Positions 10,246 through 19,394 of a DNA stretch of 54,383 bases are shown piece after piece; position 1 is the stretch's first letter; every line of letters begins with the position of its first letter. The notes beneath the pieces were generated by a model that saw only the letters and a program-made list of their open reading frames with translations, was not told where the DNA came from and ran no database searches. This stretch comes from Phycisphaerae bacterium. GTDB lineage: Bacteria > Planctomycetota > Phycisphaerae > Sedimentisphaerales > Anaerobacaceae. The position numbers and the translations under genes are program-made. The stretch is taken from assembly GCA_016782865.1 (NCBI GenBank), contig JADHXR010000031.1:1-54383 (forward strand), read 5' to 3'.

Positions 10246-11766
10246 TTACACCTTTTCTGCCACGGGGCAGATGAACGGCTTGCGATATTCACGGTGCAAC
10301 ACCTTGTTGGCCTCGGCGCTGTTGGTGAACCGTTCTTCCCTGGGGTCGAACTCGAGCAGGGGTCCCATCGACATGCGGTATTTGTCCAGATCGACGCCGT
10401 TATCCTGGAAATGTCGAACGGTCCGACTCAGTGTCAGGATGTTGTTGTCCCGGCTCTTTACATTCTCCAGTACGGCTTTGGCCTCTTTGACGGAGACCTT
10501 GTTGTCCTCGCCCAGATAATAGCTGATGTTGGCCAGATGCGCCAGTGCCGCGGACAGATGTCCCTGGAAGGCGTCGGAGTTAAGGTCCTGCGCCCTGCGG
10601 CTGCGAACGGCCTGAACGAAGTTGTCGAAGTGGTCGCCGCCGCCCTTGAATTCCTTGACCAGCTTGCCCTTGAGATCGAGGACCATGCAGTAAGTGTAGG
10701 TCTTCTGGACGAGATAGCCTTCGGTGCCGTAGAAGATCACGCCGATCCGGTTGCCCCTGGTGCTCTCGAACATGGTGCTGATCTCAAGATCGGCCGAGTT
10801 ATCGACCGAAAGGCCCCGTGTCTCGAAGACCATGCACTTGTCGCCGTAATCGTAGATAGCGATCTCGGTGTTGGCCGTGTCGCCGGCATCGACGTAATTG
10901 GGATCTTTGCGTTCGGCCTGATAGCCCAGGCGCCCGCCGTATGCGATGACGCTTCTCGGGTGGCGGTTGATGCCCAAACCCCATCGGGCGATGTCGGTCT
11001 GATGAGGCCCCTGGTTGCCCGAGTCGCCGTTGCCGTACAGCCGCTGCCAATGCCAATCGTAATGGAATCGCTCCCGGGTAAGCTTCGGCGTGGTATACGG
11101 CGCCGGGCCGCTCCACAGATCGAAGTCGACCTCTTGAGGGATCGAATAATCGCCCAACGGACCGATCGAGCCCCGGCGCTTGTAACAGAGCCCCCGGGCA
11201 AAGTTGACCTCCCCGATACCGCCGTCTTCAATGAACTTCATAGCGCCTAAAAGGGCGGCATTCGAGCGGCACTGCGTCCCGACCTGACACATCCTTTTGT
11301 ATTTTTTTGCGGCGGCCACAAGCGCAGCGCCTTCCGGAATGTCGTGGCTGATGGGCTTTTCAATGTACACATCTTTACCCGCCTGCATGGCCCAGACGCC
11401 GCACAGCGCGTGCCAATGATTCGGGGTCGCCGTCGAGACGATGTTGACGGACTTGTCGTCGAACGCTTCGCGCATATCCCTGACGAACCTGGGCCGGCGG
11501 CCCGTGCTTTTCTCGATAGAGTTGCAGCGGTCCTGGCCCACCTTCTCATCGATATCGACGATGTATGCGATTTCGCAATCCTCGCGATCGGAAAATGCGA
11601 TTATGTGACTGCCGCCGCGACCCTTACAGCCAACCACGGCACAACGGAGCCTCTCATTGGCGCTGCTGCTGCGCGCCTCGGCCGAGCCGCTGATCATCGG
11701 GGCCGTTACTGCAGCGGCAGCTAACATCGAGTCCTTCAGGAACTGTCGGCGAGTTCGCTTTGTCAT
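10246..11766 (-). CDS. TAT-exported Gfo/Idh/MocA family oxidoreductase
   Basis: This is a second exported Gfo/Idh/MocA oxidoreductase, of 506 residues. It starts at the ATG at 11766, which has AAGGAG 8 nt upstream; a GTG 9 nt earlier is in frame. The twin-arginine signal is TRRQFLKD followed by an Ala-rich core. The Rossmann motif is VVGCKGRGGSHI (about residue 45), and the EKP motif appears as YIEKPISHD. It is the longer planctomycete type with a C-terminal extension. It is convergent with the GH16 gene across the fold-back repeat. No substrate can be assigned; it resembles but does not duplicate the copy at the left end. Confidence 0.93.
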   Translation of the reverse strand: MTKRTRRQFLKDSMLAAAAVTAPMISGSAEARSSSANERLRCAVVGCKGRGGSHIIAFSDREDCEIAYIVDIDEKVGQDRCNSIEKSTGRRPRFVRDMREAFDDKSVNIVSTATPNHWHALCGVWAMQAGKDVYIEKPISHDIPEGAALVAAAKKYKRMCQVGTQCRSNAALLGAMKFIEDGGIGEVNFARGLCYKRRGSIGPLGDYSIPQEVDFDLWSGPAPYTTPKLTRERFHYDWHWQRLYGNGDSGNQGPHQTDIARWGLGINRHPRSVIAYGGRLGYQAERKDPNYVDAGDTANTEIAIYDYGDKCMVFETRGLSVDNSADLEISTMFESTRGNRIGVIFYGTEGYLVQKTYTYCMVLDLKGKLVKEFKGGGDHFDNFVQAVRSRRAQDLNSDAFQGHLSAALAHLANISYYLGEDNKVSVKEAKAVLENVKSRDNNILTLSRTVRHFQDNGVDLDKYRMSMGPLLEFDPREERFTNSAEANKVLHREYRKPFICPVAEKV

Positions 11767-12303
11767 GATAACCACTCCTTAAATGATGTTGAAGCCTGAC
11801 TGAATATCACAGATATACGGGCAAATCTATACCACAAGCGATGGGATTTCAAGTAAAAACTGAGTCTGACCGAGTGCCGCCCGTCTGGTGATTTGGACAT
11901 GTTGAATCAAACAGGTAAGATCATTGGGATCTCGGGAGGGGAATTTCGCAAAGATAAGAAACCAGGTGGAGGCCAAAGTCGGCTTCAAGTCCTTCTGTGA
12001 GCATGGGTGGATTTGGAGAGCGACTCGGCAATACTCTTGAAAAGCACGCGCAGGGCCTTTAGATTCTCGGTTGCTATCAGTGTAGCCACCGCTCTGAGGT
12101 GAGTCATGAAATTCCTTAACATTACTCGCCCTTTCGGAACTGCCCCTGCTTTACTCTTGTACGTTAACATCTCACCTGTAAGACGTCTCGGAGCGCCTTT
12201 TATTGCAGTTGCTGAGAAAAGTTTTCGAAAAATACCGAGAACGCCCGATTCTCTGGGTGATCTTCTCAAGAAAACACGGCCACATTTGGGCCGAAGATTC
12301 TCC
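11767..12303. other. Intergenic region before the first LamG-family promoter
   Basis: No feature is well supported here. A 94-residue minus-strand frame (11985-12269) looks helical, but its start lacks a ribosome site and I recognise no family. The segment leads into the shared LamG-family promoter that begins at 12304. Confidence 0.35.
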
Positions 12304-12333
12304 TTGACGGTAAGGTGGGTAATCTGGTATAAA
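12304..12333 (+). promoter_or_regulatory. LamG-family promoter 1 (extended -10)
   Basis: The -35 is TTGACG (12304-12309), the spacer is 18 nt, and the -10 is TATAAA (12328-12333) with an extended TGG directly before it. The same layout precedes three other LamG-family genes, at 15440, 26350 and 46312. The segment CTTGACGGYAAGGTGGG is almost identical between this copy and the one at 15440. Confidence 0.75.
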
Positions 12334-12520
12334 TAAAGTCGTTGGCGCTTGCGGGTCTGCGGTTTTCCTGCAGACCGAATGTCTGTCGCTGGCCTTGGAT
12401 ATTCGCTCAGTTACGAGGGGCCATATGTGGAGTTCCCAAGGAAGGAGGCAGCGCCAGGTCGTTAAAAACTGTCTTTAGGTAGCGGTCATTTCAATGAAAC
12501 TCTTTTTAGGGAGGACTGTT
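12334..12520 (+). promoter_or_regulatory. Conserved structured 5' leader of LamG-family gene 1
   Basis: This is an untranslated leader of about 187 nt. It contains a hairpin GGTCTGC/GCAGACC (12354-12376) and the purine-rich element AAGGAAGGAGGC at 12438-12449. A nearly identical 24-nt version of that element occurs in the leader at 15579-15602. CCTTGG at 12393-12398 could pair with CCAAGG at 12436-12441. The leader ends in GGGAGGACTGTT before the ATG. The recurrence suggests a cis-acting RNA role, which is inference. Confidence 0.5.
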
Positions 12521-15313
12521 ATGTGTGGAAAACTAACTAATCTACTATCGGTTCTTTTGTTGTTGGGCCTGGTTGGGACTGTGGAGAGCCATGCAGGGGA
12601 TGCAGTCGCAATTTGGCTCTTTGATGACGGTGCAGGCGATGTCGCGATAGACTCGACTGGCAATGGATATGATGGTAGCCTCAGGAATAGTCCGACCTGG
12701 GGCGATGGAGTCAATGGTGGCGGATTGTGGTTCTCTAGCGCTGAAGCCAATAAGGTTATTGCCCCGGTACCGCATCTCAATACACTCACCATCACGATGT
12801 GGGCGCTTTACACGGATCTCCCCTCAACTAACATTGGATTACTTCACTTTCAAACAGGTGAAGATGACAATACTGATCCCGCTTCCAAGATTATCGGGAT
12901 GTGGGTGGAAAATACATCGCTGCTGTGGGGACGCATTATTCCCGCACGTGCTGGCAACGTAAACTTTCCAAAAAATGCGACGGTGGAAGCCAATGTTTGG
13001 AACCATTTTGCGATGGTGATCAATGCCGAGAGCGGTAAAGCCACGCAATACTTCAACGGCGAGGCAGTTGGTGAGGTGGACTATCCAGGCGAACTTACAG
13101 CGTTTACGTTTGCAAATATTGGCCGTCAGGGCGGCGAGTCATGGGAAGGCGGCATTGATGAAGTCGCTATCTTTGACGGCGCGCTCTCGCCAGATGAAAT
13201 TAAGGCTGTCATGTCAGGTGTTGGAGGAGAGTTTCCACTTGCCTCCGGGCCAGATCCCGCTAACGGTGCCATGCTCGAAGCAACCTGGGTTAATCTCGGC
13301 TGGCGGGCCGGAGAATATGCAGTGTCACACGATGTGTACTTGGGCGATAATTTCGACGATGTCAACAACGGCACTGGCGATACGTTCCAGGGCAACCAGA
13401 CCGGTACAACGCTGATTGCAGGATTCGTCGGATTCCCCTATCCCGATGGTCTTGTCCCCGGCACGACTTACTACTGGCGAATCGACGAGGTCAATGACGC
13501 CAACGCAGCCAGTCCGTGGAAGGGCGACCTCTGGAGCTTCTGGGTTCCGCCGAAGAAGGCTTATGAACCCAGTGTGGCTGATGGCGCTAAGTTTGTGCGC
13601 ACGGACGTGGAGCTTAGCTGGACGGCAGGGTTCGGCGCGAAACTGCACACCGTGTACTTCGGCGACGATCTTGATACAGTGACCAATGCCACCGGAGGGG
13701 CGGCGCAGAGCGACACGACCTATAGCCCAGGCGCTCTTGAAACGGACAAGACTTACTACTGGCGTATCGATGAGTTTGAGGCCCCGGCGACGCACACAGG
13801 TGATGTCTGGAGCTTTACAACAGTGCCCGATGTAGCGATTACAGAGCCCAACCTTGTGGGCTTGTGGACATTTGATGAAGGCCAGGGCGCGACTGCAGTG
13901 GACTGGTCCGGCCATGGCAATCACGGCAAGGTCGAAGGTGATCCGCAATGGATTGATGGATATGAACTCGGTGCTCTGGAGTTGGACGGTAGCGACGATG
14001 TCATAGAGGTTCCTCTGCAACCATCCGTTACGTTTGAACAGGGGGATTCGTTCAGTGTCTTAGTGTGGATAAGCACGGAGGCAACTCCCAATCCACAGGA
14101 TGGTATCGTCGGAAACTACCGTACTTCTACTGCGCCGTTCTGGCTGTTAATTGCGAATCCGGAAGGCGGAGCGACCATGTACGTGCGCGATGTAGACAGT
14201 GCCCACAGTACTGTCATTGCCTCGCCCAGCAGGATCAATGATGGCAATTGGCATCACCTGGCAGGCGTTCGCGATCAGCAAACCAGGAGGTTGCGTCTGT
14301 ATGTAGACGGGCAACTTGTTGTTGAAGATCTCGATGAAACTGAGAACATCAACAGTGGCCAATCGATCTGGATCGGTGATCATCTCAATCGCTATTACGA
14401 TGGACTGATTGACGACCTTCGCATCTACAACAAGGCGCTGACAGTCGAGGATATCCAGCAGTTGATGCTGGGCGACTCGAAGCTGGCCGGCAGCCCCGTG
14501 CCGGATCGCACTGCTCTCGTTGACATCCGCGACGCCACATCGCTGAGCTGGTCGGCCGGCGATACGGCCGCTTCGCATGATGTTTACTTCGGCACCAACA
14601 GAGACGTTGTCGCCGGCGCCGACAACAGCGCGCCCGAGTTCCAGGGCAATCAGGCCGGTACGAGTTTGTCACTGGCCGATCTGGCAGAGTTTGGCGGTGG
14701 CGACTACTACTGGCGCATCGATGAGGTCGAGGCCGACGGGACGGTTATTGCCGGGACGATCTGGAAGTTCACAGTCCCCGACTATCTGATTGTGGACGAC
14801 TTCGAGTCGTACAACGACCTTAACGAAGACGAGCCGGGCAGCAACAGGATCTATCTGACGTGGATAGACGGTTTTGGGACCACGACTAACGGCGCGGTTG
14901 CCGGCAATCTGGATCCTCCTTTTATGTCCCAGGGCCGCAAGAGTGCCCAGGCGATGCCGGTTAGCTACAACAATGCCGGCATGACGTCCGAAGTGACGAG
15001 GACGCTGGTGTCCAAGAAGGACTGGACCGCAGGCGGCGTGACGAAGCTGTCGTTGTGGTTAAGAGGCGATTCGGCAAATGCCACCGACCGGGTATATGTA
15101 GCTCTCAATGGTAATGCCGTGGTCCATCACGACGATCCTGCCGCAACGCAGTTGACCGGATGGAAGGAGTGGATTATCGACCTGGCGGCATTCGGCATAG
15201 ACCTGACCAATGTCAATTCGATTACTATTGGCATCGGCACGAAGGACAGCCCGGTAGCCGGCGGCGGCCAGGGTCAGATGTACTTCGATGATATTCGGCT
15301 GTATCGGCCCTGA
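12521..15313 (+). CDS. Secreted LamG multimodular surface protein (LamG-Ig-Ig-LamG-Ig-jelly roll)
   Basis: This secreted protein has 930 residues. The start at 12521 is chosen because GGGAGG lies 6 nt upstream and the N-terminus (MCGKL) matches two paralogs in this window. Order of modules: signal peptide (1-25); LamG (about 27-235); two Ig/FN3-like units with DVYLG and YYWRIDEVND signatures (about 242-435); a second LamG (about 440-650, opening NLVGLWTFDEG); a third Ig-like unit (about 655-750); and a C-terminal jelly-roll-like domain (752-930, DDFESYND to MYFDDIRLYRP). LamG and the terminal domain are probable carbohydrate-binding modules. No catalytic domain or sorting signal is visible. 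It is probably an exported adhesin or glycan-binding protein. Confidence 0.85.
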   Translation: MCGKLTNLLSVLLLLGLVGTVESHAGDAVAIWLFDDGAGDVAIDSTGNGYDGSLRNSPTWGDGVNGGGLWFSSAEANKVIAPVPHLNTLTITMWALYTDLPSTNIGLLHFQTGEDDNTDPASKIIGMWVENTSLLWGRIIPARAGNVNFPKNATVEANVWNHFAMVINAESGKATQYFNGEAVGEVDYPGELTAFTFANIGRQGGESWEGGIDEVAIFDGALSPDEIKAVMSGVGGEFPLASGPDPANGAMLEATWVNLGWRAGEYAVSHDVYLGDNFDDVNNGTGDTFQGNQTGTTLIAGFVGFPYPDGLVPGTTYYWRIDEVNDANAASPWKGDLWSFWVPPKKAYEPSVADGAKFVRTDVELSWTAGFGAKLHTVYFGDDLDTVTNATGGAAQSDTTYSPGALETDKTYYWRIDEFEAPATHTGDVWSFTTVPDVAITEPNLVGLWTFDEGQGATAVDWSGHGNHGKVEGDPQWIDGYELGALELDGSDDVIEVPLQPSVTFEQGDSFSVLVWISTEATPNPQDGIVGNYRTSTAPFWLLIANPEGGATMYVRDVDSAHSTVIASPSRINDGNWHHLAGVRDQQTRRLRLYVDGQLVVEDLDETENINSGQSIWIGDHLNRYYDGLIDDLRIYNKALTVEDIQQLMLGDSKLAGSPVPDRTALVDIRDATSLSWSAGDTAASHDVYFGTNRDVVAGADNSAPEFQGNQAGTSLSLADLAEFGGGDYYWRIDEVEADGTVIAGTIWKFTVPDYLIVDDFESYNDLNEDEPGSNRIYLTWIDGFGTTTNGAVAGNLDPPFMSQGRKSAQAMPVSYNNAGMTSEVTRTLVSKKDWTAGGVTKLSLWLRGDSANATDRVYVALNGNAVVHHDDPAATQLTGWKEWIIDLAAFGIDLTNVNSITIGIGTKDSPVAGGGQGQMYFDDIRLYRP

Positions 15314-15439
15314 TCTCGCCCCATCGATGGCATCGGCCAGCCGATAAGGTGGCTGGAATGATGGTGCGATTATCGCTCCGGTGCCCTGGAATCAGCCGGT
15401 TTCGGCCAAATTGGATGCGGTGTGCCCTGTAGATTCACC

Positions 15440-15469
15440 TTGACGGCAAGGTGGGCAATCTGGTATATT
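15440..15469 (+). promoter_or_regulatory. LamG-family promoter 2 (extended -10)
   Basis: The -35 is TTGACG (15440-15445), the spacer is 18 nt, and the -10 is TATATT (15464-15469) preceded by TGG. It is nearly identical to promoter 1 over about 34 nt, including the spacer. It lies about 125 nt after the preceding gene's stop, so the second LamG gene has its own promoter. Confidence 0.75.
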
Positions 15470-15706
15470 AGTGTATTTGTTGGTCTCTGTGGACCTCCAA
15501 CTCTGCGAGCAACTGAACATCTGTCGCACGCTCCGCAGATTCGGTGTGTCAAGGGAGATTGAGTACTGCAGCTTCTGTAAGGAAGGAGGCGGCGTCAGGT
15601 CGCCACAAAGTATTCAGGCAATTGCCTGGAATGCTTCACTGTCGGCGTGAAGATCGCGTTCGGTCTTCTCAACCATAGTTACTTGTATATACTAAGGAGG
15701 ACTGTC
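15470..15706 (+). promoter_or_regulatory. Conserved 5' leader of LamG-family gene 2
   Basis: This leader is about 237 nt long. It carries the purine-rich element at 15579-15602, which differs from the copy at 12438-12461 at only a few positions. It ends in AAGGAGGACTGTC before the ATG at 15707. The sequence between the shared elements has diverged. Confidence 0.5.
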
Positions 15707-18304
15707 ATGTTTGGTAAATCGAGTTGTTGGCTGTCGGTTGTTTTGTTTCTGGGCATAGCCGGAGCAAGTACGGCCCAGAATATTGACCCGGCCCTCGTCG
15801 GCTGGTGGACATTCGATGAGGGTTCCGGCAACGTCGCCAGGGAACTGAGCGGAAAAAGCGTGGCGGGAACGTTAGACGGCAGTCCCACATGGGGCTTCGA
15901 AGGCGAACACAGAGGCATTCTCTTGCTCGACGGAACCTTGGACGCATGGGAATACGTTTTCATCGATGGAAAGTTTAACCTTCCGGTGTACGCGATCACT
16001 CTGTGGTTCAGAGTGGACGGCCCAACGGGAGCCCTCCAAGATGTGTTGTCGGCCTACGCTCCCGGAGTGGTGCATGGCATTCTGCTGGAGGTCAGAGCAG
16101 ACGGTGTACTACGGTATTTGCATCGGTATCCCCTGGGGACTGGCGGAGGCACCGATCTTCGCACAACATCGATATACGACTACGGCTTGTGGTATCATGC
16201 GGCGATGGTCAAGGCCGAAAACAAAATAACACTTTACATAAACGGCGAGGAAGTGGGCTCGGCAGGGGACACGAGCGAGTTCAATCCCGGTGATACATTC
16301 GGGATAGCCTTGGGGATCCTTGACCACGAGAGAGCTGGTGACGACAAACGGCTATTATTTGGCGCAATTGACGACGTTCGGATCTACGACCGACCAATGT
16401 CGGCCGCAGAAATCCAAGAGGCAATGAAATTGGAAGTATGGCCGTACGCCTATGGACCCTCACCAGCCGACGGCGCTCTGTTGACATCCACGTGGGTCAA
16501 CCTGGGTTGGGCTCCGGGAGGTCTTGCCACCTCACACGATGTCTACCTCGGCGACAATTTTGACGATGTTAACGACGGCACCGGCGATACGTTCCGTGGC
16601 AGCCAAACCACCACGTCTTTGATCGCCGGCTTCATGGGCTTCCCCTTTCCCGACGGGCTGGTTCCGGGCACAACATATTACTGGCGGGTCGACGGGGTCG
16701 ATGATCTCAATCCGGATAGTCCATGGAAAGGCAGCGTGTGGAGCTTTCTCGTCCCGCCGAAGAAGGCTTATGAGCCTGTTCCGACCAAAGGGTCCAAGTT
16801 TATCGACGCCAATGTCCAACTGAGCTGGACGCCCGGCTTCGGCGCCAAACTGCACACCGCGTATTTCGGCGACAACTTCGACGATGTCGACAATGCCGCC
16901 GGCGGGGCCGCGCAGGGAGTCACGACCTTTGCGCCCGGCGCACTCGAACCCGGCAAGACATATTACTGGCGGGTCGACGAGTTCGACGCCCTCACCACGC
17001 ACAAAGGCGATGTATGGAGCTTTACGGTCGCCGGCGCCGGCGGAGGCGTTAAGGGCCAGTACTACCAGGGCCTCAATCTCAACACACTCCTACTGACCAG
17101 GACCGATCCTCAGATCAACTTCAACTGGGGCGCCGCACCGGATCCCTTGGTAGGTGAGGACAACTTCTCGGTCAGATGGTCCGGCGAAGTCGAAGCGGCA
17201 TTTACAGAGACCTACACGTTCTACACAAACAGCGCCGACGGCGCGCGCCTCTGGATCGACGGCATCCAGCTTGTCAATAACTGGACCGACCACGACAACA
17301 CCGAGAACAGCGGGAACATGGATCTCGTTGCCGGCCAGATATATAGTGTTCAAATGGAGCACTACGACAGTGGCGGAACTGCGGTGGCGGAGCTTCGCTG
17401 GTCGAGCCCGCGGACACCCAAGCAGCTAATCCCGCAGGCGGCATTGTCACTACCCGTCAGGGCCCGCAATCCGCAGCCGCTCAACGGCATCGTTGGGATC
17501 AAACTCATTGATACTCTGGACTGGATGGCCGGAGATCACGCTGCTTCGCACGATGTGTACTTCGGCGCCGATCGAGAGGCCGTGCAGAACGCCGACAAGA
17601 GTTCGCCCGAGTATAAGGGGGCCAAGATGCTCGGAGACGAGGGCCATGACCCCGGCAAACTCGCCTGGGACACCACGTATTACTGGCGGGTCGATGAGGT
17701 CAACGACGCCAATCCCGACAGCCCCTGGGTTGGCACCATCTGGAGTTTTTCAACGGGCGATTTCCTTCTCTTGGAAGATTTCGAGGACTACAACGACTAT
17801 CCGCCCGACGAGATATGGAACACCTGGATAGACGGATTCGGCACGACGACCAATGGCTCTACGGCAGGTTATCCCGACCCGGTCTTTACGGCAGGTGAGC
17901 ATTACGTCGAGACAGTGGTCGTTCACGGCGGCGCCCAGACGATGCCGTTGTTCTACGACAACAATCTCAAGTACTCCGAGGTAACGGCGACGCTGGTTTA
18001 TCCGACCGAATGGACCGAGGAGGGCGTTGGCAATCTGTCACTGTGGATCAGAGGCGACTCGGCCAATGCCATCGAGCGGTTGTATGTCGCTGTTAACGGA
18101 GCGGCAGTATACCACGATGATCCCGCCGTGGCGCAGACGACTATATGGACCGAGTGGGTTATTCCGTTACAGGCGTTTGCCGACCAGGGCGTCGACCTGA
18201 CCAATGTGAACACGATTTCCATTGGCCTGGGCGACAAGAACAATGTCGCCGTCGGCGGCTCTGGTGTGATGTACATTGACGATCTCCGGCTGTATCAGCC
18301 CTAA
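15707..18304 (+). CDS. Secreted LamG/PA14 multimodular surface protein
   Basis: This secreted protein has 865 residues and starts at 15707, where AAGGAGG precedes the ATG. Module order: signal peptide; LamG (about 25-240, LVGWWTFDEG); two Ig-like units (about 248-440, YYWRVDGVDD and YYWRVDEFDA); PA14 (about 448-585, FTETYTFYTNSADGARLWIDG); a third Ig-like unit (about 586-685); and a jelly-roll-like C-terminus (690-865, ending MYIDDLRLYQP). Compared with the gene just upstream, PA14 replaces the internal LamG while the flanking units are kept. PA14 commonly binds glycans. It is followed by a strong terminator-like hairpin at 18362. Confidence 0.85.
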   Translation: MFGKSSCWLSVVLFLGIAGASTAQNIDPALVGWWTFDEGSGNVARELSGKSVAGTLDGSPTWGFEGEHRGILLLDGTLDAWEYVFIDGKFNLPVYAITLWFRVDGPTGALQDVLSAYAPGVVHGILLEVRADGVLRYLHRYPLGTGGGTDLRTTSIYDYGLWYHAAMVKAENKITLYINGEEVGSAGDTSEFNPGDTFGIALGILDHERAGDDKRLLFGAIDDVRIYDRPMSAAEIQEAMKLEVWPYAYGPSPADGALLTSTWVNLGWAPGGLATSHDVYLGDNFDDVNDGTGDTFRGSQTTTSLIAGFMGFPFPDGLVPGTTYYWRVDGVDDLNPDSPWKGSVWSFLVPPKKAYEPVPTKGSKFIDANVQLSWTPGFGAKLHTAYFGDNFDDVDNAAGGAAQGVTTFAPGALEPGKTYYWRVDEFDALTTHKGDVWSFTVAGAGGGVKGQYYQGLNLNTLLLTRTDPQINFNWGAAPDPLVGEDNFSVRWSGEVEAAFTETYTFYTNSADGARLWIDGIQLVNNWTDHDNTENSGNMDLVAGQIYSVQMEHYDSGGTAVAELRWSSPRTPKQLIPQAALSLPVRARNPQPLNGIVGIKLIDTLDWMAGDHAASHDVYFGADREAVQNADKSSPEYKGAKMLGDEGHDPGKLAWDTTYYWRVDEVNDANPDSPWVGTIWSFSTGDFLLLEDFEDYNDYPPDEIWNTWIDGFGTTTNGSTAGYPDPVFTAGEHYVETVVVHGGAQTMPLFYDNNLKYSEVTATLVYPTEWTEEGVGNLSLWIRGDSANAIERLYVAVNGAAVYHDDPAVAQTTIWTEWVIPLQAFADQGVDLTNVNTISIGLGDKNNVAVGGSGVMYIDDLRLYQP

Positions 18305-18361
18305 GAACGGCCGGCCAGTGATATCGCCCGGGTCATACGAACACCGGGATTGACACCAGTT

Positions 18362-18394
18362 GGGGCCTATGCCGATTTACATGGTATAGGCCCC
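18362..18394 (+). terminator. Terminator-like hairpin, LamG-family type
   Basis: A 12-bp stem (GGGGCCTATGCC at 18362-18373 with GGTATAGGCCCC at 18383-18394, one G-T pair) has a 9-nt loop and is followed by GTTTGC. The same GGGGCCTRTRCC motif recurs after three other LamG-type 3' ends in this window. Confidence 0.65.
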
Positions 18395-18514
18395 GTTTGC
18401 TTACGTAGCGTCAGGGTTGCGCGGCTTCTCAGGCCAGTTTGTGCACTTGACAAACCGCATAGTCGTGGTTATAAAGCCTGTATCGCGGTTAATTTGACTC
18501 CGAAGGGAATGCAA

Positions 18515-19372
18515 ATGAAGACGAAGGCCTTTACCTTAATCGAGTTGCTGGTGGTGATCGCAATTATCGCCCTGCTGATGGCCATCATTCTGCCGGCGTT
18601 GAACTCCGTGAAGAGGAAGGCTGCGACGACCGTGTGCCTTAGCAATACCAAGAACCTTTCCCTGGGCTGGTACATGTATATGGGAGACAACGACAGCCGC
18701 ATCATGAGTTCCGAAGACACGGGCACGGAGAGAAACGGCAATTATGTCGGATGGTGCGGCGTACCTCGTAACGCAAACGGCGGACAATTGAGCAATACGC
18801 AGACGAGTCCGGCAGTGACGGACGACGATGAGATCCGGGGAATCCAGCAGGGCCTCTTATATCCCTACGTCGGGGACGCGGGCCCGTATCATTGTCCCGC
18901 CGACAATATCCGTAAGAGCATGTACGACCAGACCACCGTCTTTGTCTCGTATGGGGTTCCCATGTGTTTATACGGATACACCAACCCGGGCAGTTCGGGA
19001 TACAATACACAGATCAAGATATTCGGTGAGATTACTCGTCCCGCGACCCGCTATGTGTTCGTCGAGAGCGCCGAGACGCGAAACTGGAATTCGAGCCATC
19101 ATTTTGTGATGGCAGCCCCCGAGTATACAGGTCGCGCTGAGTGGGGCTGGTGGGGACCGATGGCCGTCAACCACGGAGATAGCAGCGTTTTGGGGTTCTG
19201 CGACGGGCACTCCGAAGTGCGCAAATGGCGAGATCGCTACACGATAGAACGCGTGGACAAGCTGATCACTCAAGGTGTAGGAACCTATGGACAAGAGTAC
19301 CCTCCCGCAGGGCAGACTCTGGATATCGACTACATGGCTGCCGGCTGGGCCTATCGCCACAATGGTCGATAA
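18515..19372 (+). CDS. Type II secretion pseudopilin-like protein (prepilin N-terminus, H-X9-DG motif)
   Basis: This 285-residue protein begins with a type IV prepilin-like leader: a short MKTK head, the FTLIELLVVIAIIALLMAI methylation/cleavage segment, and a membrane helix. The C-terminal part carries an H-X9-DG motif (H-GDSSVLGFC-DG), typical of the large pseudopilin families of Planctomycetota and Lentisphaerota. I take the ATG at 18515, with AAGGGA 6 nt upstream; an ATG at 18509 is also in frame. The product is expected to be cleaved by a prepilin peptidase and to act with a type II-like secretion machine. Its position after two large secreted proteins suggests help with export or display, which is inference. 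Confidence 0.88.
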   Translation: MKTKAFTLIELLVVIAIIALLMAIILPALNSVKRKAATTVCLSNTKNLSLGWYMYMGDNDSRIMSSEDTGTERNGNYVGWCGVPRNANGGQLSNTQTSPAVTDDDEIRGIQQGLLYPYVGDAGPYHCPADNIRKSMYDQTTVFVSYGVPMCLYGYTNPGSSGYNTQIKIFGEITRPATRYVFVESAETRNWNSSHHFVMAAPEYTGRAEWGWWGPMAVNHGDSSVLGFCDGHSEVRKWRDRYTIERVDKLITQGVGTYGQEYPPAGQTLDIDYMAAGWAYRHNGR

Positions 19373-19394
19373 ATCAGAGGAAGGTGCAGAATTG

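Noticed and set aside
10156..11250. Long 364-residue plus-strand frame
   Set aside because: It is antisense to a clear Gfo/Idh/MocA gene with a TAT signal and motifs, and arises from high-GC codon bias.
11985..12269. 94-residue minus-strand frame that looks helical
   Set aside because: No ribosome site or context; a faint resemblance to small helical domains was too weak to support a gene.
12334..12520. Known riboswitch class (for example c-di-GMP-I) in the LamG leader
   Set aside because: Conserved core sequences of the riboswitch classes I know were not found; only a possible unclassified leader RNA is proposed.
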